A stretch of 44,309 bases of DNA. It comes from an uncultured Verrucomicrobiota bacterium. GTDB lineage: Bacteria; Verrucomicrobiota; Verrucomicrobiia; Opitutales; Intestinicryptomonadaceae. The notes under the pieces are model-generated. The model saw only the letters and a program-made list of their open reading frames with translations, was not told the DNA's origin and did no database searches. The stretch is taken from assembly GCA_949293415.1 (NCBI GenBank), contig CASFDK010000002.1:1-44309 (forward strand), written 5' to 3'. Positions 22,601 to 30,599 of the stretch are shown here, in pieces. The stretch's first letter is position 1. Every line of letters begins with the position of its first letter. A program made the translations under genes and the position numbers.

Positions 22601-23869
22601 TTAGAAAAGAACCTGAACCATCGAGCGCACCGAGTTTTCCTCGGCTTCGTGCGCGCCGTACGCGCCGCCGTCGAAGTGCGTGTATTCGTAGCCCAGCATA
22701 AATTTCAGATTGTTGCCGCGCAGATACCAGTTAACGCCTCCGTAGTAGCCCGTCGCGCGTTTGTAGGGCGAGTCTCCCGCGATGTTCTTCGTGTGGCGGA
22801 GTCCGTCGGAGGGCGTTACGCCGCGTCCGTCCGTGTCGAGGTATGTAAATCTGAATGCGGGCGCGAGCTTGCCGAATTCGCCGATGTCGAATTTATATTC
22901 GACCATTGCGTTCAGCCCGACGGGGAATTGTCTGCCGTACGAACCGTCGAGGTTCCTGCCTTCGTCGACGCCCGATACCAGAAATTCAGCCATTGCCCGT
23001 AGCGCGTTCCAGTCGAGCGACGCATAGGGGTTCGCGCCCCACATCCCCGCCGTCGAAGAGTTCGCGGCATAGCCGTTTGCGTCCGCGCCCCAGCCGAGGT
23101 TTACGCCGAGCAGAATTTTCACGTCGTCGAAGTCGAGCTTTTGCGATACCGCGAAATAGAGGTTGGGTGCATTGTCCGAGTCTATCTGCGAAATTTCGTA
23201 GTTCTTTGCGTTCGAGACGCCCAGCACATAGTTCAGCCCGTCTACAATCTGCGATTTTCCGAGCCAGTACGCTCCCGTATGGAACGACGCAAGCCCGAGC
23301 CTTCTTGCGTTCTTCGGCCCGCCCCAGTAGTATGTGGCAATCGAGCGTTCCACGCAGTAGAGGTTGAACGGCGACATATATTCCTCCACATTGAAGTTCG
23401 ATTTCACATAGCCGAAGCGGAACTCGCCCTTTGCATACGAAGTCTCGACGCGCTTCCACATATAGGTTACCGACATTTTGTGCGGCAGGATGAAGTCGAA
23501 CGAGAGCTGTGCGCCCCAGTCGCGTTTTTCGTCGGTCTTGAATGTCAGAATCACCCTTCGGGGAATGAACTTGCTTACCGTCGCCGAACCGTCAACGCCC
23601 TCCAGACCGTTGACGTAAAGGTATTCGTACTGTCCCTGAAATTTGCCCGATATTCTGATTACGGGATTGCCCTGTTCGACAAAAACGGGCGCAACCGCCG
23701 ACGATTTCTTGATTTCGTTCGCCTCCTCAGCCGTCAGAGTGCCCTTTTTTACGAGAATCGAGAGCAGGTCGGCATCGCCCTGGACCGCAGAAGCAGTCGC
23801 GGGCACAACCGCCGCCGCAGCGACCGCCGCGAGTTTCGAGAGAAATTTGAATTTTGATTTAATCTTCAT
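22601..23869 (-). CDS. Outer-membrane porin (OprO/OprP-like)
   Basis: The protein has 422 residues and a clear signal peptide (KFLSKLAAVAAAAVVPATASA). After the signal comes a short helical segment with the pattern DLLSILVKKGTLTAEEANEI, typical of the periplasmic coiled-coil start of OprO/P-type porins. A strand-rich barrel follows, with alternating aromatic residues (QYEYLYVNGLEG, FKFMLGYEYTHF) and a C-terminal VQVLF ending in Phe, the BAM recognition signal. It should let small anions across the outer membrane. The gene starts 6 bp after the antiporter gene, so the two should be co-regulated. Confidence 0.85.
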   Translation of the reverse strand: MKIKSKFKFLSKLAAVAAAAVVPATASAVQGDADLLSILVKKGTLTAEEANEIKKSSAVAPVFVEQGNPVIRISGKFQGQYEYLYVNGLEGVDGSATVSKFIPRRVILTFKTDEKRDWGAQLSFDFILPHKMSVTYMWKRVETSYAKGEFRFGYVKSNFNVEEYMSPFNLYCVERSIATYYWGGPKNARRLGLASFHTGAYWLGKSQIVDGLNYVLGVSNAKNYEISQIDSDNAPNLYFAVSQKLDFDDVKILLGVNLGWGADANGYAANSSTAGMWGANPYASLDWNALRAMAEFLVSGVDEGRNLDGSYGRQFPVGLNAMVEYKFDIGEFGKLAPAFRFTYLDTDGRGVTPSDGLRHTKNIAGDSPYKRATGYYGGVNWYLRGNNLKFMLGYEYTHFDGGAYGAHEAEENSVRSMVQVLF

Positions 23870-23875
23870 TACGCT

Positions 23876-25399
23876 TTAAATGAAAAAGAATACCGCGCAC
23901 GCAATGAGCGTCGGCGGGAGAGCCCAGATAAACAGCAACTTCGGCGATACGCCCGTTCTGAAGTGCTCTTTGAGCACCGAGAGGGCGACGAGGTTCGGGG
24001 CGTTCGCGATTACCGTAAGACCGCCGCCGCAGATTGCCGCCGCCACTATGCAATACTTCATATCTTCGCCGAAATTCGGCACGAGCGATGCCAGATATGT
24101 TATCGCCGCATTGTCGTTGAAAGAGGTCAGAGCTACACCCGCGACGAACAATGCGCCAGAGTTTAGGCTTTGCAGAACGGGCTCGAGCCACCACGCCTGC
24201 AGACTGCCGTGCGTTACCAGCGCGCCGAGGAAAATCGCCACAAGCATCGGGCTTCTGTAGCACATCGGCGACTGGAAGCGTTGCGTGATGTCGGTAAAGG
24301 CTATGAACGCCAACAGCAGGAACAGCTCGAACACCAGATAGTGCATTATCGCAACCGCCGTCGCCAGAAACAGCAAGTGCATACCGACAATCCAGTTCGG
24401 CGGGTCTTTTTGGCTTTCGGAATTGTCGAAGACGTGTTTTGCTTCGAGCTTTTTGAAGTCCTTCGCAAACCAGACCGCATAGAGTGCAACCGACGCGATC
24501 AAAACCGCAACCGACTTCCATCCGAAATGCGTGAACATAAACACGCTGTCCCAACTCCACGGACGCGCAACCATAATAATCGGCGGCGCGGCAAAGTGCG
24601 TCAACGCTCCGCCCACCGACACCAACACGAAAAGCAGCCCGAGCGTGGCGTATTTGAACTTGAGCGACGGTAGTCTCGAGAAGAAGTGGCGCGAAAGCAG
24701 AATCGCGCAAATCGTAATCGCCGCAGGCTCGGTAATGAACGAACCCAGAAGCGGTCCGACCGCCAAAATGGAAATCCACCAAGCCCTGACCCCGCCGCCG
24801 AAAAGGTTTGCGAACAGGCTGATGAAGCGCGAGGCAACGTAGATAATCGGGCGCGTTGCGGCGATGCACATAACGACCATCACGAAGACCGGCTCGGAAT
24901 ATTTGTCTTCGGCATAGGCGAGATTGTCCACATAGTGGGCGACTGCCGCGCGCCCGTATTTCCAGTAGATTACGCCGAAGAGGGGAATCAGCCAGAGCGC
25001 GAATACAATTTCCACTTCGCCGAGGAGCGAGAAAATCCGCTTCGCAATATCGCGGCTCGATTCGCGCATTTTGAACATCTTCTGTTTGTGGACGGAATCG
25101 GCAAGACGCAGGAACACACTGTAGCAAAAAGTGTGCATGACCGCACAGGCGAAAATCAGCGTAGCCCAGAGATTGGCGGGACACTGGCGGACGCGCTCGA
25201 CGAGCGTAGCCCAAAGGCCGTCGCATTGCGGGTAGGCGTCGAGGGGCAGGGGGAACTTTTGCCCCGCCGATACGTCCGCGACCGAAAGCATAAGGAGAAA
25301 CGCGGCGAAAAACGGCATTTTCGCAAGAAACCGCCGTACGTGTGGGTATGGGAAATATGTTGATTTTTCCGCCATTGGGGTGTTGTTTTTATCGCTCAT
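23876..25399 (-). CDS. Putative Na+/H+ antiporter family transporter (PF07399-like)
   Basis: The start at 25399 (MSDKNNTPMAEKSTY) gives 507 residues. A later ATG at 25375 is possible, and a longer upstream version reads into the riboswitch terminator. About eleven helices are present with motifs of the PF07399 group: GPLLGSFITEPAAITICA and, in the second half, GVALTSFNDNAAITYLASLVP. These mirror the paired ion-transporter-superfamily repeats. Its true substrate is not established; the antiporter label comes from the family name. It is the first gene behind a cobalamin riboswitch, which is unexpected for a plain sodium/proton antiporter. Confidence 0.75.
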   Translation of the reverse strand: MSDKNNTPMAEKSTYFPYPHVRRFLAKMPFFAAFLLMLSVADVSAGQKFPLPLDAYPQCDGLWATLVERVRQCPANLWATLIFACAVMHTFCYSVFLRLADSVHKQKMFKMRESSRDIAKRIFSLLGEVEIVFALWLIPLFGVIYWKYGRAAVAHYVDNLAYAEDKYSEPVFVMVVMCIAATRPIIYVASRFISLFANLFGGGVRAWWISILAVGPLLGSFITEPAAITICAILLSRHFFSRLPSLKFKYATLGLLFVLVSVGGALTHFAAPPIIMVARPWSWDSVFMFTHFGWKSVAVLIASVALYAVWFAKDFKKLEAKHVFDNSESQKDPPNWIVGMHLLFLATAVAIMHYLVFELFLLLAFIAFTDITQRFQSPMCYRSPMLVAIFLGALVTHGSLQAWWLEPVLQSLNSGALFVAGVALTSFNDNAAITYLASLVPNFGEDMKYCIVAAAICGGGLTVIANAPNLVALSVLKEHFRTGVSPKLLFIWALPPTLIACAVFFFI

Positions 25400-25424
25400 T
25401 ACACCCGAAAAATCGGCGCATACC

Positions 25425-25451
25425 AAAAAAGCTTTACCGAATGCGGTAAAG
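25425..25451 (-). terminator. Riboswitch expression platform: intrinsic terminator
   Basis: On the minus strand CTTTACCG (25451-25444) pairs with CGGTAAAG (25439-25432) over a four-base loop and is followed by CTTTTTT. It lies between the aptamer and the first gene, only 26 bp before the ATG. When vitamin B12 is bound, transcription should stop here. Confidence 0.8.
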
Positions 25452-25499
25452 AAATGGGTCCGTCGCCTCCGATTCGCGGGAAGTCGCGTATCTCGAATT

Positions 25500-25640
25500 T
25501 AGGATCGTCTCCCGACTTGCGGCTCCGATTGTCTGCCGATCCTTCCCGAAACGTTCGCCCAGTGGACTGGCTCGGAATGCTTTGCCGCTCACGGTGGCGC
25601 GTCCGTCGCGGCTTTTCACCGCGTTCCGCTATCCGAAATT
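25500..25640 (-). ncRNA. Cobalamin riboswitch aptamer
   Basis: Read on the minus strand, the leader shows the conserved B12-box elements in order. GCGGTGAAAAGCCGC (P3 region) comes first, then GACGGACGCGCCACCGTGAG (the 'GACGG.CCCGCcACtGTgA' core). GCCAGTCCACTGG (P6-type hairpin) and GGGAAGG follow, then GCCGCAAGTCGGGAGACG ('cGcaAGtCaGGAGACc'). These match the cobalamin riboswitch consensus. An intrinsic terminator follows, so it should be an OFF switch in the presence of cobalamin. The exact ends are approximate. Confidence 0.85.
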
Positions 25641-25648
25641 CAATTCTT

Positions 25649-25677
25649 TCTATAAGGCATTCAAGGCGATTGCGCAA
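25649..25677 (-). promoter_or_regulatory. Candidate promoter of the riboswitch operon
   Basis: On the minus strand TTGCGC (25677-25672) and TATAGA (25654-25649) are separated by 17 bp, placing the transcript start just before the aptamer. The -35 box is weak, so the call is tentative, but spacing and position are right. Confidence 0.4.
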
Positions 25678-25761
25678 AAAGAATCAAGCCAATAAATTTG
25701 TAGGATTGATTTTGATTTTTTTGAAATAAATCAAGAACGTTCGCGTAGCCGACACTCTCGG

Positions 25762-26898
25762 TTATTGTACACATTCGGCAATTTTCGACTTCATCATTCC
25801 GAAGAAATCGGATACCGATTCTACTTTTGCGGAAATTCCGTTTGCGGAAAGCATACACGCCTGCGCCGAGAGGGAAGCTACGCCCGCCCGTTTTCCCGCG
25901 TAGACGAAGTTCGGCGAAAATTCCGTCCCCGAGTCCGCCGCGAAAATGTCGTCGCCGAACCTGCGGTCTCCGAAGTCGATTCCGAAAGCCGACTTTTCCG
26001 CTTCCGACATAAAATGCCCCTCCGCGCCGTCGAGAGAGGCGCGTATTTTCCGCCTTGCATCGTCCGAACCGTACTTAAAGAGAACGTAGTTGGGCGCAAC
26101 GAACGCGTCGAATCCGCGCCCGAATGAAAGTCCCGATTTTTTGAGCATTCCTTTTATGTCACATGCCGATTTGCGTTCGACTATTTCGTAGCCCGACAAA
26201 ACCGAGACTCCCGCGCCTTCCGATACCGCCTTTAGGCGCGCCGCAAATTGCGCGACAAGCCCGCCGAACGATTCGAAATATCCGCGCACCGCGTTTTCGT
26301 TCTTTATGTTGTCGCGCAAAAATTTTTCGGTCTGTCGCAGTTTGACGAATATGAAACACGCGCCGCCTTCCGCCGCCGCTGCGGCATCGCGCAGGATTTC
26401 GCCATCCGGTTTATCCGCAGTCGAAACAAAATATTCAATGCGCGATTTTTCGAGAATGTCGCGCAGATTTTCCGTACCGCCCAAGCCGTTCGCATCGAAG
26501 ATGTCGGATTTCCGAGCGAAATCCAAGCGCGCCAGACTTTCGTAGGGCACGTTCAGGATGTCGAACGAGTTTGGCAGCGGGATATTTTTTGCCAGCGCGC
26601 CCGAAATGAACTTCCTCGCCGCCCGCGTGTTTAACAGGCATTTTGGGTGTAATCCCGCGCCGAAGCAGTATTTCAGGTAGGCGAATTTTGCGAACGGAGA
26701 ACGCCCTTCCGCAAAGCAAAACGGGGCGAATGCGCCGTTGTCGCGCGGTGGTTGTCCCGAAAAGATTGCTGCGTCGGCGGCGCAGTCGAACTGCGGTTTT
26801 ACGCCGACTGCAAAGGGGAATAGCGTTGCCAGTCCGTATTTTTCGGCGGAGTTTTTTCCGAGTCCGTCGACGAGTAGATATGCCACGATTTTTTTCAT
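25762..26898 (-). CDS. Alkaline-phosphatase-superfamily protein with degenerate active site
   Basis: The protein has 378 residues and starts MKKIVAYLLVDGLGKNS. The N-terminal 'vDGLG' with D11 and the 'AAIFSGQPPRDNG' segment (about 42-55) match type I phosphodiesterase/nucleotide pyrophosphatase folds. The metal-binding parts are altered. Residues 233-237 read LSGYE where 'SDHG' is expected, and the 'D..GH' segment appears as KLRQTEKF. The usual T/S nucleophile context is also weak. It may be a non-catalytic relative. The gene follows the DUF4838 gene by four bases, with AGGA in front of the ATG, so the two are translated from one mRNA. Confidence 0.65.
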   Translation of the reverse strand: MKKIVAYLLVDGLGKNSAEKYGLATLFPFAVGVKPQFDCAADAAIFSGQPPRDNGAFAPFCFAEGRSPFAKFAYLKYCFGAGLHPKCLLNTRAARKFISGALAKNIPLPNSFDILNVPYESLARLDFARKSDIFDANGLGGTENLRDILEKSRIEYFVSTADKPDGEILRDAAAAAEGGACFIFVKLRQTEKFLRDNIKNENAVRGYFESFGGLVAQFAARLKAVSEGAGVSVLSGYEIVERKSACDIKGMLKKSGLSFGRGFDAFVAPNYVLFKYGSDDARRKIRASLDGAEGHFMSEAEKSAFGIDFGDRRFGDDIFAADSGTEFSPNFVYAGKRAGVASLSAQACMLSANGISAKVESVSDFFGMMKSKIAECVQ

Positions 26899-26902
26899 TT
26901 TC

Positions 26903-29305
26903 CTAAAGACTTTCGTTTAGTTTTGCCGATTTTATAAACACCGTTACGGGCAATGCCGAGTTCCCGGCGAAGACCGACACCGTCGCACTTGCCGCGTTTT
27001 CGGGCGCGCGGGCGAACATCGACAATTTTTCCGAACGCAGTTTTTTTGCGGGGAACTGCGCGTATTTTGCCGAGAGAATTTTGCCCTTTGCGTCCGAAAA
27101 GACCGTTCGCGTATAGAGAACCTGTCCCAGCTCGACTTCGCCGTCGGCTACGATTTCGAATTCGTACACCCTGCCGCCCGAGACCGCCGCCGATTGCGAA
27201 ATTCCCACGAAGTGGGGCGAGCCCATCCCAACCGCCGCGCCGTTTTTCACCGTCACGATTTCGAGTGCTTCGCGGTATTTTTTTGTTTCGAATTTTTTCC
27301 AACCCGCGAATCCGTTTTTGAAGTTCGGATTCCTTAAAATGTTTTTTGCAAAGCGGATTTTTTTCGCGTCGGCTACGAATTGCGTTCCGAAATTTCGCGC
27401 AACGTACTTTTCGTCTCCGCCGTTTCCCAAATCGAGCAGCCGCCGCGCCGCCGCCTCTTTCGCGTCGACGAACGAAAAGGCTTTCCACTGCCCGAAGTTT
27501 ACGCGCGGATATTTCGTGCTTTTTTCGTAGCGCAAAATCGCGCCGTTTTTTTCTGCTTGCGCGTCTACGGCGCATTCGAGCGCATGGCGCAGCCCGTCTC
27601 TGTCGGCGGTTTCGGCGAGAATTTCGAAAAGCCTTTTTTCGGCGCGGTACGATGCTGTGAACGTCTTTGTGATGTCGAAGACAAGCCGCAGTTCGGCGAG
27701 CCTTTCGCGGACTGTTTCCGATTCCGCAAGCTTTTCCGCGGCCGAAAGACATTGTTCCATTTCGTCAATATCGCATTCCGAAAACATTTCCGCCTGCGAT
27801 TGGCGTTTGTAGAATTTCAGCCAGATGGGCTTGGGAACGTTGCGCCGCCAAGCGCGTTTTGCGACGGCGAAAAATCCGCCCACCGCCCGCGCCGATTTGC
27901 CGAAGTACATTTCGAAATATTCGCGCTCCAGCCGTTTCGGATTTTGCGAAACATCCTTGAGCAGGCGCGAAATCATCCAGAGCTTATGCGCGTCGTACGC
28001 CCATACGGGAGATGTTTCGCATGTGTAAAGCCGCGCCCCGAGCTCGTGGGAATACGCGATTGCGTCGGCGATAAATTCGGTCGTATCGTGCGGCACAAAA
28101 TAGGGGAAACCGTAGTTGTAGTCGTACAGTCCGAAACCGCCCGCGCCCGAGCGCGTCCATTTGCGGAACAGTTCGATGTCGGTGTTTCTGTGGTCGGCGT
28201 TGTAGTTGTTCGACCTGTCGGCGCAAAGGTATGTGACGATGTTTTTCTCGAGCCTGAAATCGGGCGGATTTTCCGTGAACAGATAGCCGATTTCCATTAC
28301 GAATTTGTCGGGATGCGTTTTGCCTATCCGCTCTGCAACGGAGTTTGTAAGCGCAAAAACCACGTTGCCGTAGTCGGCATATCCGCGCGGCGTGCGGGCG
28401 CGCACGTTTGCGAGCGTGCGCGGCGATTCGTCGAACAGCGGCGAGTCGGAATAGGTGGGGGCGAAGAGCATTTTCTGCGGGTTGCTTTCGAAAAACTCCC
28501 GCCCCTTTTGCGCCGCAAAATCGGCAAGCGACTTTTCGAGGAAGTCGGGCTGAATCTGCGCCGAGTACGAACGCGTCCGCTTGCTGCCGCCGATTGTGGG
28601 CATAAACTCGGGATGTTTTTCGAATCCGTCCCTGCCGATTATGTTGAGCAAATTGTGCGCGGGTGCGACGAACATACTGTTGCGCCCGTTTGCGGCGGAA
28701 AACATCTTGTCGTTCAAGCCCGCCCTGTTGAAATCGCGCCCCGCAAACGTGTATTTAAAACGCCGCACTTCTTTGCGCAGTTTCCGCGTGCCGCCCTCCG
28801 AAACGATTCCGAGCGGCGGCGGGGCAAGCACGCGCATTCCGAATACACGCTCCGCAAATTCGCCAGCGGCGGCGGGGGCGTTTTCCACAATGTCGTAAAA
28901 TATCACCGCTCTGCCGCCGTAGACCGCATAGCCCACTTTCCCCGAGTCGAGCAGATTTTCCGCGCCCGTCCGTTTGAAGACTATTTCCGAAATTCTTTCG
29001 CCCGCAACGTTGCCGCCGCCGAATTTCCGCATCCGCAAGCCCCGCACGGTGCGCACATTTTGCGGGGCACGGGCGAGCAACGCTTCAAGCATGTCGGCTG
29101 CGGCTTTCTCGTCTTTCGAAAAGTCGGCGGAACGAACGATTTCGATTTTGCCGCAATCTGCGCCGATTCGCTCCGTTTGCGAAACTCCGCGCGAAAAGTG
29201 CGCGGGCGCGGCGAAAACCGCCGCCGAACAGAAAACACAGGCAACCGCCGCAACACGCAGCGCGTTCGTTTTCGGCGTAAATGTCGAACCGACGACAAAT
29301 ATCAT
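26903..29305 (-). CDS. Exported DUF4838-domain protein (putative carbohydrate-active)
   Basis: The protein has 800 residues. A hydrophobic stretch (VAAVACVFCSAAVFAAPA) near residues 17-34 looks like a signal peptide after a longer-than-usual N-terminus. Residues about 55-160 resemble the glycoside-hydrolase-20-like N-domain. The middle (SNNYNADHRNTDIELFRKWT..GFGLYDYNYGFPYF) is the DUF4838 core, found with polysaccharide-processing genes. Residues from about 655 (NILRNPNFKNGFAGWKKF) look like a carbohydrate-binding beta-sandwich. The start overlaps the glycosyltransferase stop by four bases. The enzyme activity is unproven; a glycosidase acting on surface or host glycans is the best guess. Confidence 0.7.
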   Translation of the reverse strand: MIFVVGSTFTPKTNALRVAAVACVFCSAAVFAAPAHFSRGVSQTERIGADCGKIEIVRSADFSKDEKAAADMLEALLARAPQNVRTVRGLRMRKFGGGNVAGERISEIVFKRTGAENLLDSGKVGYAVYGGRAVIFYDIVENAPAAAGEFAERVFGMRVLAPPPLGIVSEGGTRKLRKEVRRFKYTFAGRDFNRAGLNDKMFSAANGRNSMFVAPAHNLLNIIGRDGFEKHPEFMPTIGGSKRTRSYSAQIQPDFLEKSLADFAAQKGREFFESNPQKMLFAPTYSDSPLFDESPRTLANVRARTPRGYADYGNVVFALTNSVAERIGKTHPDKFVMEIGYLFTENPPDFRLEKNIVTYLCADRSNNYNADHRNTDIELFRKWTRSGAGGFGLYDYNYGFPYFVPHDTTEFIADAIAYSHELGARLYTCETSPVWAYDAHKLWMISRLLKDVSQNPKRLEREYFEMYFGKSARAVGGFFAVAKRAWRRNVPKPIWLKFYKRQSQAEMFSECDIDEMEQCLSAAEKLAESETVRERLAELRLVFDITKTFTASYRAEKRLFEILAETADRDGLRHALECAVDAQAEKNGAILRYEKSTKYPRVNFGQWKAFSFVDAKEAAARRLLDLGNGGDEKYVARNFGTQFVADAKKIRFAKNILRNPNFKNGFAGWKKFETKKYREALEIVTVKNGAAVGMGSPHFVGISQSAAVSGGRVYEFEIVADGEVELGQVLYTRTVFSDAKGKILSAKYAQFPAKKLRSEKLSMFARAPENAASATVSVFAGNSALPVTVFIKSAKLNESL

Positions 29306-30456
29306 TCGATAATTGAAAGCAGAAAAGCGTTCACTTTGTCAACATCGAACTTCTCTTCGGCTATCTCCCGAGAACGTTTACCCATTGCGGAGACAAGCTC
29401 TGGATTTTCAATAAACCGCTCCATTGCCTCAGCCAATGCGTCGCCGTCGCGCGGACGGACGAGAAAACCGTTCTCGCCTATCATTACAGGTTCGCCCTGC
29501 GACTGCTGCCGCCTGCCCTCGTCCGTAAGGTTTATCGGCACCCGCGTCCCCACCGAGTCGGCGAGAATCAACGCCCGCCCAATCGACATAGCCTCAAGCA
29601 TCGACCGCGGGCAACCCTCGCGGTACGACGGCAATACCGCAACCGAACACTGCGAGACGTATTTTGCAACATCCGACACAAAGCCCGTGCATTCTATTTC
29701 GCCGCCGGATTTGATTTTTTCGAATTCGTCTTTGCCGATGCTCGCCGGATTGTTGTCAACCGACCCTATCATAACAAAACGCACATTCGGATGGCGCGCC
29801 TTGATTTTCTTTGCGGCGTAAATAAATTCGCGCACGCCTTTGTGCTTTGTCAGCCGTCCGACAAAGACAAACGAAATTTCGCCGCGCGGCGCATCGGAAT
29901 AGGGGAACTTTTCCAGATTCACTCCGCTACCGTTCATCAATTTGTCCTTCGCGGCGTTCGACATTCCGAGACTTTCCGCAATATGCATATCGTCGGGATT
30001 CTGGAAGAGCACGTCGGTTGCGCAATGCATTCCCAGCCCGTATATAAAACGAAATGGAAGCTTCGCCAACTTCTCGAAAAATTTTTCGGAAGTGAATGCA
30101 AATCCGAGCCCCGTAAATACGGCGACACGCTTTTTTATCCCCGAGAACTTCGCCGCAATGGCGGTATATGTTGCCATTTTCGGAGTGAATGCAATTACCG
30201 CGTCGAACTTTTCGGCGTTCAGAATGGATTTCAACTCTCTGATAAGCGAGAATTCCTTCAGCGGATTTACCGACTTCCTGTCGATGTCGATTCCGATAAA
30301 ACGTATTCCGCCGGCATCTAGCACATCCCTGAGATGCGGCTTTTCGAATCCCGAAACGGCGACAACTTCATGTCCGCGGGCAATAAAAGCCTTCATCATA
30401 TCGAGCCTAAAACCCACTATTCCAGTTATCGTTCCCGCAAAAACGCCTATTTTCAT
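29302..30456 (-). CDS. GT4-family glycosyltransferase
   Basis: The protein has 384 residues in a GT-B layout. The N-domain begins MKIGVFAGTITGIVGFRLDM, and the C-domain has FVFVGRLTKHKGVREFI, VMIGSVDNNPAS and the donor-binding 'PSYREGCPRSMLEAMSIGRALI' with the E-x7-E pair. Such enzymes transfer sugars from nucleotide donors to lipid-linked glycans at the inner face of the inner membrane. It is the first gene of the minus-strand trio and shares a divergent promoter region with the UDP-sugar genes. The sugar specificity is unknown. Confidence 0.85.
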   Translation of the reverse strand: MKIGVFAGTITGIVGFRLDMMKAFIARGHEVVAVSGFEKPHLRDVLDAGGIRFIGIDIDRKSVNPLKEFSLIRELKSILNAEKFDAVIAFTPKMATYTAIAAKFSGIKKRVAVFTGLGFAFTSEKFFEKLAKLPFRFIYGLGMHCATDVLFQNPDDMHIAESLGMSNAAKDKLMNGSGVNLEKFPYSDAPRGEISFVFVGRLTKHKGVREFIYAAKKIKARHPNVRFVMIGSVDNNPASIGKDEFEKIKSGGEIECTGFVSDVAKYVSQCSVAVLPSYREGCPRSMLEAMSIGRALILADSVGTRVPINLTDEGRRQQSQGEPVMIGENGFLVRPRDGDALAEAMERFIENPELVSAMGKRSREIAEEKFDVDKVNAFLLSIIE

Positions 30457-30496
30457 TTAAAAAATTCCCCTTCGGTTAGAAAAAATCAACCATCCG

Positions 30497-30526
30497 AGTA
30501 TGCTCCCGTATCTCGAATTATGTCAA
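30497..30526 (-). promoter_or_regulatory. Promoter of the GT4-DUF4838-phosphatase-like operon
   Basis: On the minus strand TTGACA (30526-30521) is followed after 18 bp by CATACT (30502-30497). The ATG lies about 40 bp further on, with AAGGGG as ribosome-binding site. The -35 forms one arm of an inverted repeat shared with the divergent promoter. Confidence 0.55.
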
Positions 30527-30541
30527 GATTTTATAATCAGC

Positions 30542-30570
30542 TTGACATCCGCAGTAATTTGTATTTTATA
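30542..30570 (+). promoter_or_regulatory. Promoter of the UDP-glucuronate/galacturonate genes
   Basis: TTGACA (30542-30547), a 17-bp spacer and TTTATA (30565-30570) give a good sigma-70-type promoter. Transcription should start near 30577. AGGAG at 30583-30587 is 12 bp before the ATG. Confidence 0.65.
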
Positions 30571-30599
30571 TGGGCGACATTTAGGAGTTGAACGACATA

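Noticed and set aside
23859..25226. 455-codon frame on the minus strand overlapping the antiporter gene
   Set aside because: It is Arg/Cys-rich in an alternate frame; the competing frame has membrane helices and family motifs.
27380..29821. 813-codon open frame on the plus strand opposite the DUF4838 gene
   Set aside because: It is antisense to a gene with a clear signal peptide and domains, and its product is Arg/Phe-rich with no fold-like pattern. Long antisense frames are common with this codon use.
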